Of a DNA stretch of 64,000 nt, positions 1 to 8,115 are shown in pieces (position 1 is the first letter of the stretch; every line of letters starts with the position of its first letter). A model generated the notes under the pieces. It saw only the letters and a program-made list of their open reading frames with translations, searched no databases and was not told the origin of the DNA. Made by a program: the position numbers and the translations under genes. The DNA is from JAMZMI01 sp963848175 (GTDB lineage: Bacteria; Bacteroidota; Bacteroidia; Cytophagales; Cyclobacteriaceae), in the NCBI GenBank assembly GCA_963848175.1, contig CAWKCO010000001.1, forward strand, positions 1 through 64,000. The letters run 5' to 3'.

Positions 1-48
1 GTAGCCTTTTCATTACATCAAGTAATTAAAAATCATGTTGCAAAATTT

Positions 49-1488
49 CTAACCCTCCATTTCTTCCAACTCCTTGCCCTTAGTCTCATAGACATATTTG
101 GCCACAAAGAATATAGAGATGACCGCACCGATGGTGTACAGACTATACGCAAACGCCAAACCTGCTGATCCCAATATCATCGGGAAAGTCAAGGTCACGA
201 GGAAGTTGGACACCCACTGCGCAATACCAGCAATGGCCAATCCTAATCCACGGATTTGATTAGGGAACATCTCGCCTAACATCACCCACATTACAGGTCC
301 CCATGAGAAGTTGAAGAAGATCACGTAGAGGTTGGCAGCAACGAGTGCCAAAACACCCATTGAGTCACTCAAAGACAAAGTCTCTGCTCCTGTGATAGGA
401 TCAGTGACCATAGAGCCTGAAGCAAATGCTACTACTACTAAAGCCAATGTGATACTCATGCCTACCGAACCGATAAGTAAAATCGGCTTTCTTCCCATTT
501 TATCTACGAGCAACAGAGAAGCTACCACCGCAGCAATGCTTAGTGCACCAGATACCACATTGATCAACAATGCATCATTTTCTCCAAAACCAACTGCTTG
601 CCAAAGGATAGAACCGTAGTAGAACACCACGTTGATCCCCACAAACTGCTGAAAACTGGCCAAGCCAATTCCTATCCAAACGATCGGCTTTACTCTGCCC
701 AAGGTTTTGTCATACAAATCGGACAAACGAGGTTTGTGATGATCTTTTGCCAGCGAAGCTTCAATTTCGTTCACTTTGGGTTGCCCCATGCCAGCACCGT
801 AGAGTGTATCCATTACTTTCAAAGCGTGGCTGTTCTTTTGCTTTGCTACGAGATAGCGAGGGCTTTCTGGGATGAAAAACAATGAAACTAAAAAGATCGC
901 TGCCGGAGCCAATTCTACCCAAAACATCCATCTCCAAGTCTCATAATTTAGCCATAGGATGTTCTCCGCCGAACCTGAAATATCTGCTAGCACATAGTTG
1001 CTAAGAAAAGATAGAAATAAGCCAAAAATGATAGCTACTTGCTGCACTGTGGCCAAGGCTCCTCTAAATCTTGCGGGCGCAATCTCCGCAATGTAAGCTG
1101 GTGCCATCACTGAAGCTGCACCTACTGCCAAACCTCCGATGATTCTATAAATGATAAATTCTGGCGATGTGGTCGCGATACCCGAACCCCATGCCGAAAT
1201 GAGGAAAAACAATGCAGCGATCATAAGCATGGAGCGTCTACCGTAAGCATCTGCCAGTTTGCCAGCGAAGAAAGCTCCTACCGCACATCCGAGCAGCATT
1301 GAAGCAACATTGAAGCCACTGCCGATATCCTCAGCCTCAAAGGCCACTTCTAATCCACGCACCGTGCCGTTGATGACGCCACTATCAAAGCCAAATAGAA
1401 ACCCGCCAAGGGTAGCTACCAGCGTAATCCCTATGACGTAGAGATTGTTAATTTTTTCTTCTGTTTTCACCATTGTGTTTTTTTTCAA
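49..1488 (-). CDS. xylE: D-xylose:H+ symporter, MFS sugar porter family
   Basis: This 479-residue protein has the length and 12-helix pattern of a major facilitator sugar porter, which imports sugar with protons across the inner membrane. Visible family motifs are YGRRSM after helix 2, PESPRYLV in the central loop, QQFVGINVVFYYG in helix 7 (very close to the E. coli XylE sugar-binding helix), DKMGRKP after helix 8, and a C-terminal ETKGKELEEME tail. It lies downstream of xylA and xylB on the same strand, which supports xylose as the substrate. A hairpin terminator follows xylA, and a perfect palindrome sits about 100 bases before this start, so the gene probably also has its own regulated promoter. 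Family assignment is secure. Substrate is inferred from context and the helix 7 motif. Confidence 0.93.
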   Translation of the reverse strand: MKKNTMVKTEEKINNLYVIGITLVATLGGFLFGFDSGVINGTVRGLEVAFEAEDIGSGFNVASMLLGCAVGAFFAGKLADAYGRRSMLMIAALFFLISAWGSGIATTSPEFIIYRIIGGLAVGAASVMAPAYIAEIAPARFRGALATVQQVAIIFGLFLSFLSNYVLADISGSAENILWLNYETWRWMFWVELAPAAIFLVSLFFIPESPRYLVAKQKNSHALKVMDTLYGAGMGQPKVNEIEASLAKDHHKPRLSDLYDKTLGRVKPIVWIGIGLASFQQFVGINVVFYYGSILWQAVGFGENDALLINVVSGALSIAAVVASLLLVDKMGRKPILLIGSVGMSITLALVVVAFASGSMVTDPITGAETLSLSDSMGVLALVAANLYVIFFNFSWGPVMWVMLGEMFPNQIRGLGLAIAGIAQWVSNFLVTLTFPMILGSAGLAFAYSLYTIGAVISIFFVAKYVYETKGKELEEMEG

Positions 1489-1584
1489 TTTTTGGGATTA
1501 ATGGGTTAAAATATTGCCTCCGACCAAGCTCACATGTCATTGTCGCAGAATTTTTTTCGATGAGGCACGTCTAGTGGCATTAAA

Positions 1585-1598
1585 ACTCACTAGTGAGT
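1585..1598. promoter_or_regulatory. candidate xylose-regulator operator upstream of xylE
   Basis: ACTCACTAGTGAGT is a perfect 14-bp palindrome about 90 bases before the xylE start. Its core TCACTAGTGA recurs with one change (TCACCAGTGA) at 4898-4907, between xylB and the NUDIX-type regulator gene. Sharing of the core between two xyl promoter regions suggests the regulator's binding site. This is inference from sequence only. Confidence 0.5.
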
Positions 1599-1600
1599 GA

Positions 1601-1625
1601 AAAAGGGGACAAAAGCCCCCTTTAA
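1601..1625 (-). terminator. rho-independent terminator after xylA
   Basis: The arms AAAGGGG (1602-1608) and CCCCTTT (1617-1623) form a hairpin about 20 bases past the xylA stop. Read on the minus strand it is followed by a T-rich stretch. It should end or attenuate xylA transcription before xylE. Confidence 0.7.
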
Positions 1626-1644
1626 TATTTATCAACTCGTAAAC

Positions 1645-2976
1645 TTATAAAAACTGATTGATGATATTCTCATACATTTCTTGCTGCCCACTTCTTTGTG
1701 TCGGCTCGCCTTTTTGTCCAGCGATTTTTGCCAAGTCTTGAAGTGTCAGTTTGCCTGCTTCGAAAGCCTTGCCATCAGCAGTTTTGAAAGACTCATATCT
1801 TGCCGCTTTCAGCGCAGGATACTTAGATTGTGACAATACTGCATCTGCAAGCATCAAAGCTCTTGCAAATACGTCCATTCCACCGATGTGTGCGTGGAAA
1901 ATATCTGCCAAGTCAGTAGAGTTTCTTCTGGTTTTTGCATCGAAATTGATACCACCACCTTGCAAGCCACCAGCTTCTAAGAATACCATCATCACCTCCG
2001 CTAGTTCATATACGTTGTTAGGAAATTGATCTGTATCCCATCCGTTTTGGTAATCGCCACGGTTGGCATCCATGCTTCCAAGAAGACCAGCGTTTGCAGC
2101 CACTTGCACTTCGTGCTGGAAGGTGTGCTGTGCCAATGTTGCGTGGTTTACTTCAAGGTTTAGTTTGAAATCGTCCATTAGGCCATATTCTCTCAAGAAA
2201 CCAATCACAGTAGCTGAGTCGAAATCATATTGGTGCTTGGTAGGCTCCATTGGCTTAGGCTCGATGAAGAAGTTTCCTTTGAAACCATTGGCACGTGCAT
2301 AGTCTTTCGCCATGTGTAGGAATCTCGCCAAGTGGTCAAGTTCCGCTTTCATGTTGGTGTTGAGCAAAGACATGTAGCCTTCTCTTCCTCCCCAGAATAC
2401 GTAATTTTCACCACCCAATTTGATCGTAGCATCCAAAGCCTGCTTCACCTGTCCGCCAGCATACGCTACTACATCAAAGTCAGGATTGGTAGCTGCACCA
2501 TTCATGTATCTTGGATTAGAAAATAGGTTGGCAGTACCCCAAAGCAATTTTGCACCTGAAGCCGCTTGCTTCTCTTTTGCATAGTCCGTGATCGCGATCA
2601 AACGCTTCTCAGACTCAGCCAGAGAGCTGCCTTCGTCCACCAGATCATAGTCATGGAAGCAATAGAAAGGAGCACCTATTTTCGTGATAAATTCAAAAGC
2701 CGCATCCATTTTGTCTTTAGCTTTTTCTACAGCATCTTTCTTAGCATCCCAAGGGAATACTTTTGTACCTGGGCCAAATGGATCACCACCCGTTCCGCAC
2801 ATCGTGTGCCAGTAAGCGATAGCGAAGCGCAAGTGCTCCTTCATCGATTTGCCAGCGACTACTTTGTTTTCGTCGTAGTATTTGAATGCGAAAGGATTGT
2901 CTGATGTTTTTCCTTCAAATTTGATCTTTCCAATGCCTTGGAAATACTCCTTGTCTCCTAATGTAATTGAACTCAT
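1645..2976 (-). CDS. xylA: xylose isomerase (class II)
   Basis: Xylose isomerase converts D-xylose to D-xylulose in the cytoplasm, using two divalent metal ions. At 443 residues it has class II length with the extended N-terminus. Diagnostic segments are VFWGGREGY, with the active-site Trp-Gly-Gly-Arg-Glu-Gly, the metal-ligand region EVNHATLAQHTFQHE, and MDANRGDYQNGWDTDQFP, which carries metal-binding Asp residues. A C-terminal region starting near FHAHIGGMD completes the TIM-barrel enzyme. It lies between xylB upstream and xylE downstream on the same strand. The roughly 275-base gap to xylB holds two inverted arrays of heptamer repeats. Start ATG is followed by SSITLGDKEYF, typical of Bacteroidota XylA. 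Confidence 0.97.
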   Translation of the reverse strand: MSSITLGDKEYFQGIGKIKFEGKTSDNPFAFKYYDENKVVAGKSMKEHLRFAIAYWHTMCGTGGDPFGPGTKVFPWDAKKDAVEKAKDKMDAAFEFITKIGAPFYCFHDYDLVDEGSSLAESEKRLIAITDYAKEKQAASGAKLLWGTANLFSNPRYMNGAATNPDFDVVAYAGGQVKQALDATIKLGGENYVFWGGREGYMSLLNTNMKAELDHLARFLHMAKDYARANGFKGNFFIEPKPMEPTKHQYDFDSATVIGFLREYGLMDDFKLNLEVNHATLAQHTFQHEVQVAANAGLLGSMDANRGDYQNGWDTDQFPNNVYELAEVMMVFLEAGGLQGGGINFDAKTRRNSTDLADIFHAHIGGMDVFARALMLADAVLSQSKYPALKAARYESFKTADGKAFEAGKLTLQDLAKIAGQKGEPTQRSGQQEMYENIINQFL

Positions 2977-2996
2977 GTTTTTATTGTTTATTTAAT

Positions 2997-3074
2997 CGCT
3001 TTACGCTAACCGCCAAACGCTATACGCTGACGGCTTTACGCTTATTTAATTGCTCTGCGCTGACCGCTTTACGC
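2997..3074. repeat. degenerate heptamer array, CGCTNNN orientation
   Basis: Units of the form CGCTNNN start at 2997, 3004, 3011 (CGCC variant), 3018, 3025, 3032 (GGCT variant) and 3039 with an exact 7-base period, and resume at 3058, 3065 and 3072. The array lies just upstream of the xylA start and is the inverted counterpart of the array at 3189-3237. In the xylB-xylA transcript the two could pair imperfectly. No function is known to me. Confidence 0.75.
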
Positions 3075-3188
3075 ATTATTACTTCCTTTAGACGCTTGAA
3101 TGCTTCGTTGTTGATCTCTAGACTATCCTTTATGACTTAATTATTCACCTATTCAAAATCTGCATCAACCAAGGTCTGAAACCTCAAC

Positions 3189-3237
3189 AGCGTAAGGCGT
3201 ACAGCGCTCTGCGGTAAGCGTATTGCGCTAAGCGCTT
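3189..3237. repeat. degenerate heptamer array, NGCGNNN orientation
   Basis: Seven consecutive heptamers (AGCGTAA, GGCGTAC, AGCGCTC, TGCGGTA, AGCGTAT, TGCGCTA, AGCGCTT) run without a gap, each with GCG at positions 2-4. They end about 15 bases before the xylB stop. They are in inverted orientation relative to 2997-3074, about 115 bases away. Confidence 0.8.
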
Positions 3238-3251
3238 TTCAACTTCCCACT

Positions 3252-4736
3252 TTAATCTATCAACTTCCCAAGATCCGCTTTCCAAACCTCATACGCTGCT
3301 TTGTAGTCATTTACATTACCCTGAGGCACATGCGTTTTGATCACCTGATCGCCAGACATGGCTTCTTTCACACTTGCAAAATGACCTACTGTGTAGCCTG
3401 CCGCTCTTGCCGCTCCTATCGCGCCAGTAGTCTCCACCATCTCTATTTGTCCACCCATGAGCGTGGCTATTGTTTGGCTGAAAACATCCGATTGGAAAAG
3501 GTTGTCGTTACCCACACGCATAGACGAAATCTCCATGCCCAGGCCATTCATCACCTCAATGCCGTATACAAATGAGAAGGCAATCCCTTCTAATGCCGCA
3601 CGGAAAAGGTGCGCCTTTTGATGTCTGTTGAACTGCAAGCCTTGAATGTGCGAGCCAATGTCTTTGTTTTGAAGTACACGCTCGGCACCATTGCCGAATG
3701 GCAACATGCGCAAGCCATCCGATCCGACGGGTATGCTGGTCATCATTTTTTCCATGTCGAAATAGGATGTACCCGCAGTGGCTACCTCCTGATTGATCCA
3801 GCGGTATTGTATGCCCGATCCGTTGATGCAAAGCAATACACCCACATTGGGCTGCTCGGCAGTATAGTTGACGTGCGCAAAACTGTTTACCCGATTTTTG
3901 ATGTCATAGACGGGCGTTTTGTTCACACCATATACCACGCCCGAAGTACCACCTGTACCCGCCACTTGGCCAGATTCCAATACGCCGAGGGACATGGCAT
4001 TATTTGGTTGATCTCCTCCTCGGTAACCAATCGGAATGCCCGCTTTCAATCCCAAAAGCTCAGCGGCTTGTGCAGTCACATGACCCTGATCCGAAAAGAC
4101 AGGCTTTATCTCTGGCACCAAATCCAAGTCAAAACCATAATAATCAAATAGCTCTTTGGATGGGCTGTTGGATTTAAAATCCCAGATCATGCCTTCTGAC
4201 AATCCCGCGATGGTGGTGTTCACCTCACCTGTCAGTTTCATAGCGATGTAGTCACCGGGCAGCATCAGTTTATACACTTTGCTGTATAGCTCAGGCTCAT
4301 TGTCTTTTACCCATTTCAATTTGGAAGCGGTAAAATTTCCTGGCGAATTGAGGAGGTGATCCATGCATTTTTGCTGACCGATTCCTTCAAAAGCTGCATC
4401 GCCAATGGTTACCGCGCGGCTATCGCACCAGATGATGGATGGGCGCAATACTTCATGATTTTTGTCTATCAATACCAATCCGTGCATTTGGTAGGAGATG
4501 CCAATTCCCCCGATTTCCTTTGCATCGATCCCTGCTTTTTCCACCACCTTTTTAGTAGCCAAAATGATGTTTTCCCACCAAAGTTCAGGGTCTTGCTCAG
4601 CCCATCCAGCTTTCACACTGCTGATGGTCATCTCTTTTTCTGGGTAGCTAGCTACTGCCACTTGCTTGTTGGTGCGGCCGTCTACTATCGCTGCTTTGAT
4701 GCTCGAGCTGCCTATATCGTATCCTAAAAAGTACAT
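3252..4736 (-). CDS. xylB: xylulokinase, FGGY family
   Basis: This 494-residue FGGY carbohydrate kinase should phosphorylate D-xylulose to xylulose 5-phosphate with ATP, feeding the pentose phosphate pathway. The N-terminal phosphate-1 motif YDIGSSSIKAAIVD, the substrate-site stretch SYQMHGLVLID, the GGDQPNNAMSLGV segment and the C-terminal adenosine-site region MRVGNDNLFQSDVFSQ all fit xylulokinase. It is the first gene of the xyl group on this strand and divergent from the NUDIX-type regulator. The intergenic region between them carries candidate operators. Context with xylA makes xylulose far more likely than other FGGY substrates. Confidence 0.95.
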   Translation of the reverse strand: MYFLGYDIGSSSIKAAIVDGRTNKQVAVASYPEKEMTISSVKAGWAEQDPELWWENIILATKKVVEKAGIDAKEIGGIGISYQMHGLVLIDKNHEVLRPSIIWCDSRAVTIGDAAFEGIGQQKCMDHLLNSPGNFTASKLKWVKDNEPELYSKVYKLMLPGDYIAMKLTGEVNTTIAGLSEGMIWDFKSNSPSKELFDYYGFDLDLVPEIKPVFSDQGHVTAQAAELLGLKAGIPIGYRGGDQPNNAMSLGVLESGQVAGTGGTSGVVYGVNKTPVYDIKNRVNSFAHVNYTAEQPNVGVLLCINGSGIQYRWINQEVATAGTSYFDMEKMMTSIPVGSDGLRMLPFGNGAERVLQNKDIGSHIQGLQFNRHQKAHLFRAALEGIAFSFVYGIEVMNGLGMEISSMRVGNDNLFQSDVFSQTIATLMGGQIEMVETTGAIGAARAAGYTVGHFASVKEAMSGDQVIKTHVPQGNVNDYKAAYEVWKADLGKLID

Positions 4737-4793
4737 ATCTAAAATGATCTAAGTCTTTTAATAAACTGCCTTGATCGCTTGCGGAGTGCTATA

Positions 4794-4807
4794 TTTGACG
4801 AGTCAAA
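4794..4807. promoter_or_regulatory. inverted repeat in the xylB/regulator intergenic region
   Basis: TTTGACGAGTCAAA has two perfect 6-base arms around a 2-base centre, 58 bases before the xylB start. A second GTCA-TAT-TGAC element follows at 4863-4873. Either could be an operator or part of the xylB promoter. No experimental basis is available here. Confidence 0.35.
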
Positions 4808-4897
4808 GGTCATAGCGCTCCACTGATTTAAGGCAATTGGAGAGCCAAGATAGACACTTATGGTCATATTGACTATATGTTTGATTGAATTTTTTCC

Positions 4898-4907
4898 TCA
4901 CCAGTGA
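4898..4907. promoter_or_regulatory. second copy of the TCACYAGTGA motif
   Basis: TCACCAGTGA differs by one base from the core of the xylE-upstream palindrome. It lies about 110 bases before the regulator start at 5016 and 160 bases before xylB, where it could control both divergent units. Confidence 0.45.
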
Positions 4908-5015
4908 ATTTTAGTATTTAGCGTGCATATCTATTGAAATATGTGTGCTACAATTGCCCTTCTCTTGCGCCGAAAGATTTTATTTTTAGCTTCACAAACC
5001 AAAAAACATCGCACA

Positions 5016-5693
5016 ATGGCCGATCACATCATGGAGGATCTTTCTATCGACTGTATCATCTTCGGATTTACCGATGAGCTAAAGGTGCTTATGGTAAAAC
5101 ATGCCGAGGGGATCAGCAAAGACAAGTGGGCGCTTCCTGGTGGGTGGATCACTTATGACGAATCGCTGGATGATGCAGCCAGTCGTATTCTTTATTTGCT
5201 CACAGGCGTGAAAAATGTTTTTCTTGAGCAGCTCAAAGCCTTTGGTTCGGTGGGTCGTTTTCCGGGCAAGCGTGTGGTCACCGTGGCTTATTATTCTATG
5301 ATCAAAGCTTCGGATGTGGATTTGGTAGCGGGTTACACTGCTTCGGATGCCAAGTGGTATTCGCTGAGCGAAATTGGTGAATTGCCTTATGATCACCATG
5401 ATATTCTTGACTATGCAATGACCCTTTTGCAAGCCAAAGTAAAGCAAGAGCCTATCGGCTTCAATTTGCTTCCTGAAAAATTCACCTTGCTACAACTGCA
5501 AAATCTCTACGAGTCCATTTTGCAAATTAAGCTGGACAAGCCCAACTTCCGCCGCAAGATTTTGGGCATGAAGCTGCTCATAGACTGTGAGGAAAAGCAA
5601 GACAATGTCTCCCACCGAGCTGCCAAGCTCTACCGCTTCGACGAGCAAGTGTACCAGTCGCTCAAAGAGCACAAGTTTGTGCTGGATTTGTAG
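5016..5693 (+). CDS. NUDIX-domain transcriptional regulator of xylose genes (NrtR-like)
   Basis: The 225-residue protein starting MADHIMEDLS combines an N-terminal NUDIX fold (about residues 10-140) with a C-terminal winged-helix-like region (about 155-225), the layout of NrtR-family regulators. The NUDIX box reads GGWITYDESLDDAASRILYL. The catalytic REUxEE core is replaced by RILYLL, so hydrolysis is probably lost and the domain would act as a ligand sensor. It is divergent from xylB-xylA-xylE, which suggests a sugar-responsive regulator of those genes. An in-frame ATG at 4941 adds 25 residues unlike the family, so I use the ATG at 5016. Family is secure. The effector and whether it represses or activates are unknown. 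Confidence 0.85.
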   Translation: MADHIMEDLSIDCIIFGFTDELKVLMVKHAEGISKDKWALPGGWITYDESLDDAASRILYLLTGVKNVFLEQLKAFGSVGRFPGKRVVTVAYYSMIKASDVDLVAGYTASDAKWYSLSEIGELPYDHHDILDYAMTLLQAKVKQEPIGFNLLPEKFTLLQLQNLYESILQIKLDKPNFRRKILGMKLLIDCEEKQDNVSHRAAKLYRFDEQVYQSLKEHKFVLDL

Positions 5694-5823
5694 AAGGGTA
5701 GTTGTTCATTCTTTGGCACAGTCTCAGTTCCCTTTTTCCTTGCTTGATTTCAGAGCAGTATTTGGTATAAAAGGGTAGGTACTATTACCTTTCATAAATT
5801 TTAAACTAACAATCACCGTAACC

Positions 5824-6267
5824 ATGGAATTAGAAAATCAAAATGACAAAGAGAACGCACTTCAAATAAATGAAAGTGCTAAACAGGCACTGCTTGAAGC
5901 AAGTAAGTGGGGAAAGTTTTTGGCCATATTAGGCTTTTGTTTTATTGGACTCATTGTAGTTGCTGGAGTGTCTATGGGATCGATTATGGGTAAAATTGGC
6001 GGACAGGCCGCAGCTCCTTTTGCTTCTGGTGCGTTTGCATTGATTTATCTCGTGATTGGCGTGATTTATATTTTTCCCGTGTTGTACCTCTATCGTTTTT
6101 CTGCCAATACAAAAACAGCATTGATGGATGGCAATTCAGAAGTTTTAGCTTCGGGATTTGAAAATCTCAAATCACTTTACAAGTTCATGGGTATTTTCAG
6201 TATTATCACTTTGGCGCTTTATGCACTAATGATTATCGGAATGGTAATCGGTAAAACAATGTTTTAG
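5824..6267 (+). CDS. DUF5362-like membrane protein
   Basis: This 147-residue protein has a charged N-terminal stretch (about residues 1-30) followed by three hydrophobic segments near residues 35-60, 70-95 and 120-145. The last is separated from the second by a soluble loop containing FENLKSLYKFMG. The pattern resembles the DUF5362 family of Bacteroidota. It has an isolated position, with a hairpin terminator about 40 bases after its stop. No catalytic residues are visible and I assign no function. Confidence 0.7.
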   Translation: MELENQNDKENALQINESAKQALLEASKWGKFLAILGFCFIGLIVVAGVSMGSIMGKIGGQAAAPFASGAFALIYLVIGVIYIFPVLYLYRFSANTKTALMDGNSEVLASGFENLKSLYKFMGIFSIITLALYALMIIGMVIGKTMF

Positions 6268-6304
6268 GAAATGAAATTTGAAGTCCTGCGATTTTGTTGG
6301 GCAT

Positions 6305-6337
6305 AAAAAAACCTACTCTCGCAGGTTTCTATTTTTT
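6305..6337. terminator. bidirectional rho-independent terminator
   Basis: AAACCT (6309-6314) and AGGTTT (6323-6328) form a hairpin flanked by an A-run on the left and a T-run on the right. It can serve the plus-strand gene ending at 6267 and the minus-strand ORF ending at 6336. Confidence 0.75.
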
Positions 6338-6527
6338 AGCTTAGTGCTACAGTGAAGCACCGATCGAGGATCGGTTCGTAGGGCCGGTCAAATTCTGAAT
6401 AACACCAGTCTCGCAACTGGCCAGCCTCTTCAGGAAGCAAATGGAGAAGCGCCTTTTTCAGCTCCTTTTCAAACAACCCTAAGTCAAAACTTACTTTTGA
6501 TAGAACGGTTTTAAAGTACTCCAACAT
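6336..6527 (-). CDS. small hypothetical protein, 63 residues
   Basis: The ORF is short but occupies otherwise empty sequence, is followed by a terminator hairpin, and has a credible composition: an acidic and basic helix (SFDLGLFEKELKKALLHLLP) and aromatic residues in its second half. I do not recognise the family. It could be a small regulatory protein or a chance ORF. It is convergent with the DUF5362-like gene and divergent from the batD-like gene. Confidence 0.5.
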   Translation of the reverse strand: MLEYFKTVLSKVSFDLGLFEKELKKALLHLLPEEAGQLRDWCYSEFDRPYEPILDRCFTVALS

Positions 6528-6538
6528 AACTCCTAATT

Positions 6539-6571
6539 TTTGTTAAAGATGATAACTAGAATGTAAATTTG
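6539..6571 (+). promoter_or_regulatory. Bacteroidota-type promoter for the batD-like gene
   Basis: TTTG at 6539-6542 and TAAATTTG at 6564-6571 are separated by 21 bases, matching the known Bacteroidota sigma-A consensus TTTG-N19-21-TAnnTTTG. The element lies about 97 bases before the ATG chosen at 6668. Confidence 0.6.
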
Positions 6572-6667
6572 CCGTTTCCATTTGAACTCTGGGTTTCCCA
6601 AAAGTGAAATGATGTCACGATTTTTGGAATGAATGTTATCCCACAGAAAACGATTGCAAATTGTAAT

Positions 6668-8107
6668 ATGATACTAACGAACAAGTCGATTTTAGGTTTT
6701 ATTTTTCTTCTAACTATTACCCTAACTTCCGTTGCTCAAGAGATCTCCGTACAATATAATAAAAATACCATTGCGCTTAACGAATATTTTGCAATAACTA
6801 TCACGATCAAGAACGAAAAACTGCGCGAGTATTCAGGATTTCCAGATATACAGGGCTTTGTGAAGCGTGGAACATCTTCTAGTTCTTCCACTACTTTCAC
6901 CAATGGTCAGATGGCCTCCAGTCAGAGTATCACACAAAACTATCAGGCTGCTAATAAGGGTACGTACAAACTTGACCAGTTTTCGATTAAAATAAATGGA
7001 AAGGAAGTGAACGTGGGAGGTACTACGATCACGGTGGAAGAAGCCGCACAACGCCAGCAGCGTCGCAGTGATCCGTTCAGTGATCCGTTCGATATTTTCA
7101 GAAACAACCAGCCCACGGAATACATAGATGTGCAAGCGGATGCATTTTTGGCGCTTACTTCGGACAAGCAAGAAGTCTACGTTGGCGAAGGTTTTACCTT
7201 AACGCTGGCCTTTTATGTAGCAGAGACCAATCAGGCCAACATGCGTTTCCACGACCTACCCAATCAGCTCACAGAGATTTTAAAGAAGATCAAACCAGAG
7301 AATACTTGGGAAGAGAATTTCAATATCGACAATATCAATGGTGAGCCGGTAAAGCTCAATGGCAAGAATTACAATCAGTTTAAGATTTTTCAGGCGACTT
7401 ACTACCCACTTAATAATCAAGACATCTACTTTCCGAAAGTGGACTTGAAAATGGTAAAATACAAAGTGGCCAAAAATCCTACCTTCTTTGGCCGCAACCG
7501 TCAGGAGGATTTCGAAGACTTTTCTTCCAGACCTAAGACCATCAAAGTGAAAGCTTTGCCACCGCACCCACTCAGAGATCAAGTGGCTGTGGGCAACTAT
7601 CGCATGGCAGAGTCTATCAGTGCGGTAGAGCTTAATACAGGACAAAGTTTCACGTATGTGTTCAATATTTTGGGAGAAGGCAACATCAGTGCCATTGAAA
7701 ACCCATTGATTCCAGAGTCGGATTATTTTGATTTTTATGCTCCCAATGTGAAGCAGGACATCACTCGCGCCAATGGCAGAGTGAAAGGCACAAAGAGTTT
7801 TTCTTACTACGGCATACCTAACGAGCCGGGCACGTACGACTTGGGAGATTATGTTCAATGGATTTTTTTCAATCCAGAAAAGGAAAAGTACGATACTTTG
7901 AAGTCTCGGCAGACGGTGACGGTAAAAGGCGAGAGCCGCAAAAACGAGTACATCATGTCCAATGACATGGGCTCATTTTACGATGGAATCGAATTTGAAA
8001 ATAATGAGCTAATGACACTCGGTGAGAGTGCATGGGTGCGTATTTTTGCCAACATTTTAATTTTAACAGTGTTAGTACTATCTGTACTGATCATTATCCG
8101 CAAGTAA
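6668..8107 (+). CDS. BatD-like protein (aerotolerance family)
   Basis: The product from the ATG at 6668 has 479 residues and a clear signal peptide (hydrophobic stretch ending TSVAQ). A long periplasmic region of beta-rich domains follows, and a single C-terminal membrane helix near residues 455-477 ends IIIRK. Segments such as VYVGEGFTLTLAFYVAE and EGNISAIENPLIPE fit BatD of the Bacteroidota aerotolerance operon. The usual partners BatA, BatB and BatC are absent here, and the protein stops right after its membrane helix. It may be a stand-alone paralogue. An ATG at 6629 would add 13 residues before the signal peptide and is less likely. aroC starts 8 bases after the stop, so the two may be co-transcribed. 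Confidence 0.82.
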   Translation: MILTNKSILGFIFLLTITLTSVAQEISVQYNKNTIALNEYFAITITIKNEKLREYSGFPDIQGFVKRGTSSSSSTTFTNGQMASSQSITQNYQAANKGTYKLDQFSIKINGKEVNVGGTTITVEEAAQRQQRRSDPFSDPFDIFRNNQPTEYIDVQADAFLALTSDKQEVYVGEGFTLTLAFYVAETNQANMRFHDLPNQLTEILKKIKPENTWEENFNIDNINGEPVKLNGKNYNQFKIFQATYYPLNNQDIYFPKVDLKMVKYKVAKNPTFFGRNRQEDFEDFSSRPKTIKVKALPPHPLRDQVAVGNYRMAESISAVELNTGQSFTYVFNILGEGNISAIENPLIPESDYFDFYAPNVKQDITRANGRVKGTKSFSYYGIPNEPGTYDLGDYVQWIFFNPEKEKYDTLKSRQTVTVKGESRKNEYIMSNDMGSFYDGIEFENNELMTLGESAWVRIFANILILTVLVLSVLIIIRK

Positions 8108-8115
8108 GCACACAC

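Noticed and set aside
4941..5015. Earlier start for the NUDIX-type regulator
   Set aside because: The 25 added residues are hydrophobic and basic, unlike the family; MADHIMEDLS is the better start.
8032..8115. Longer N-terminus for aroC
   Set aside because: The extension lies inside the batD-like gene and does not match the chorismate synthase family, whose products start at MGSIFGKIF or similar.
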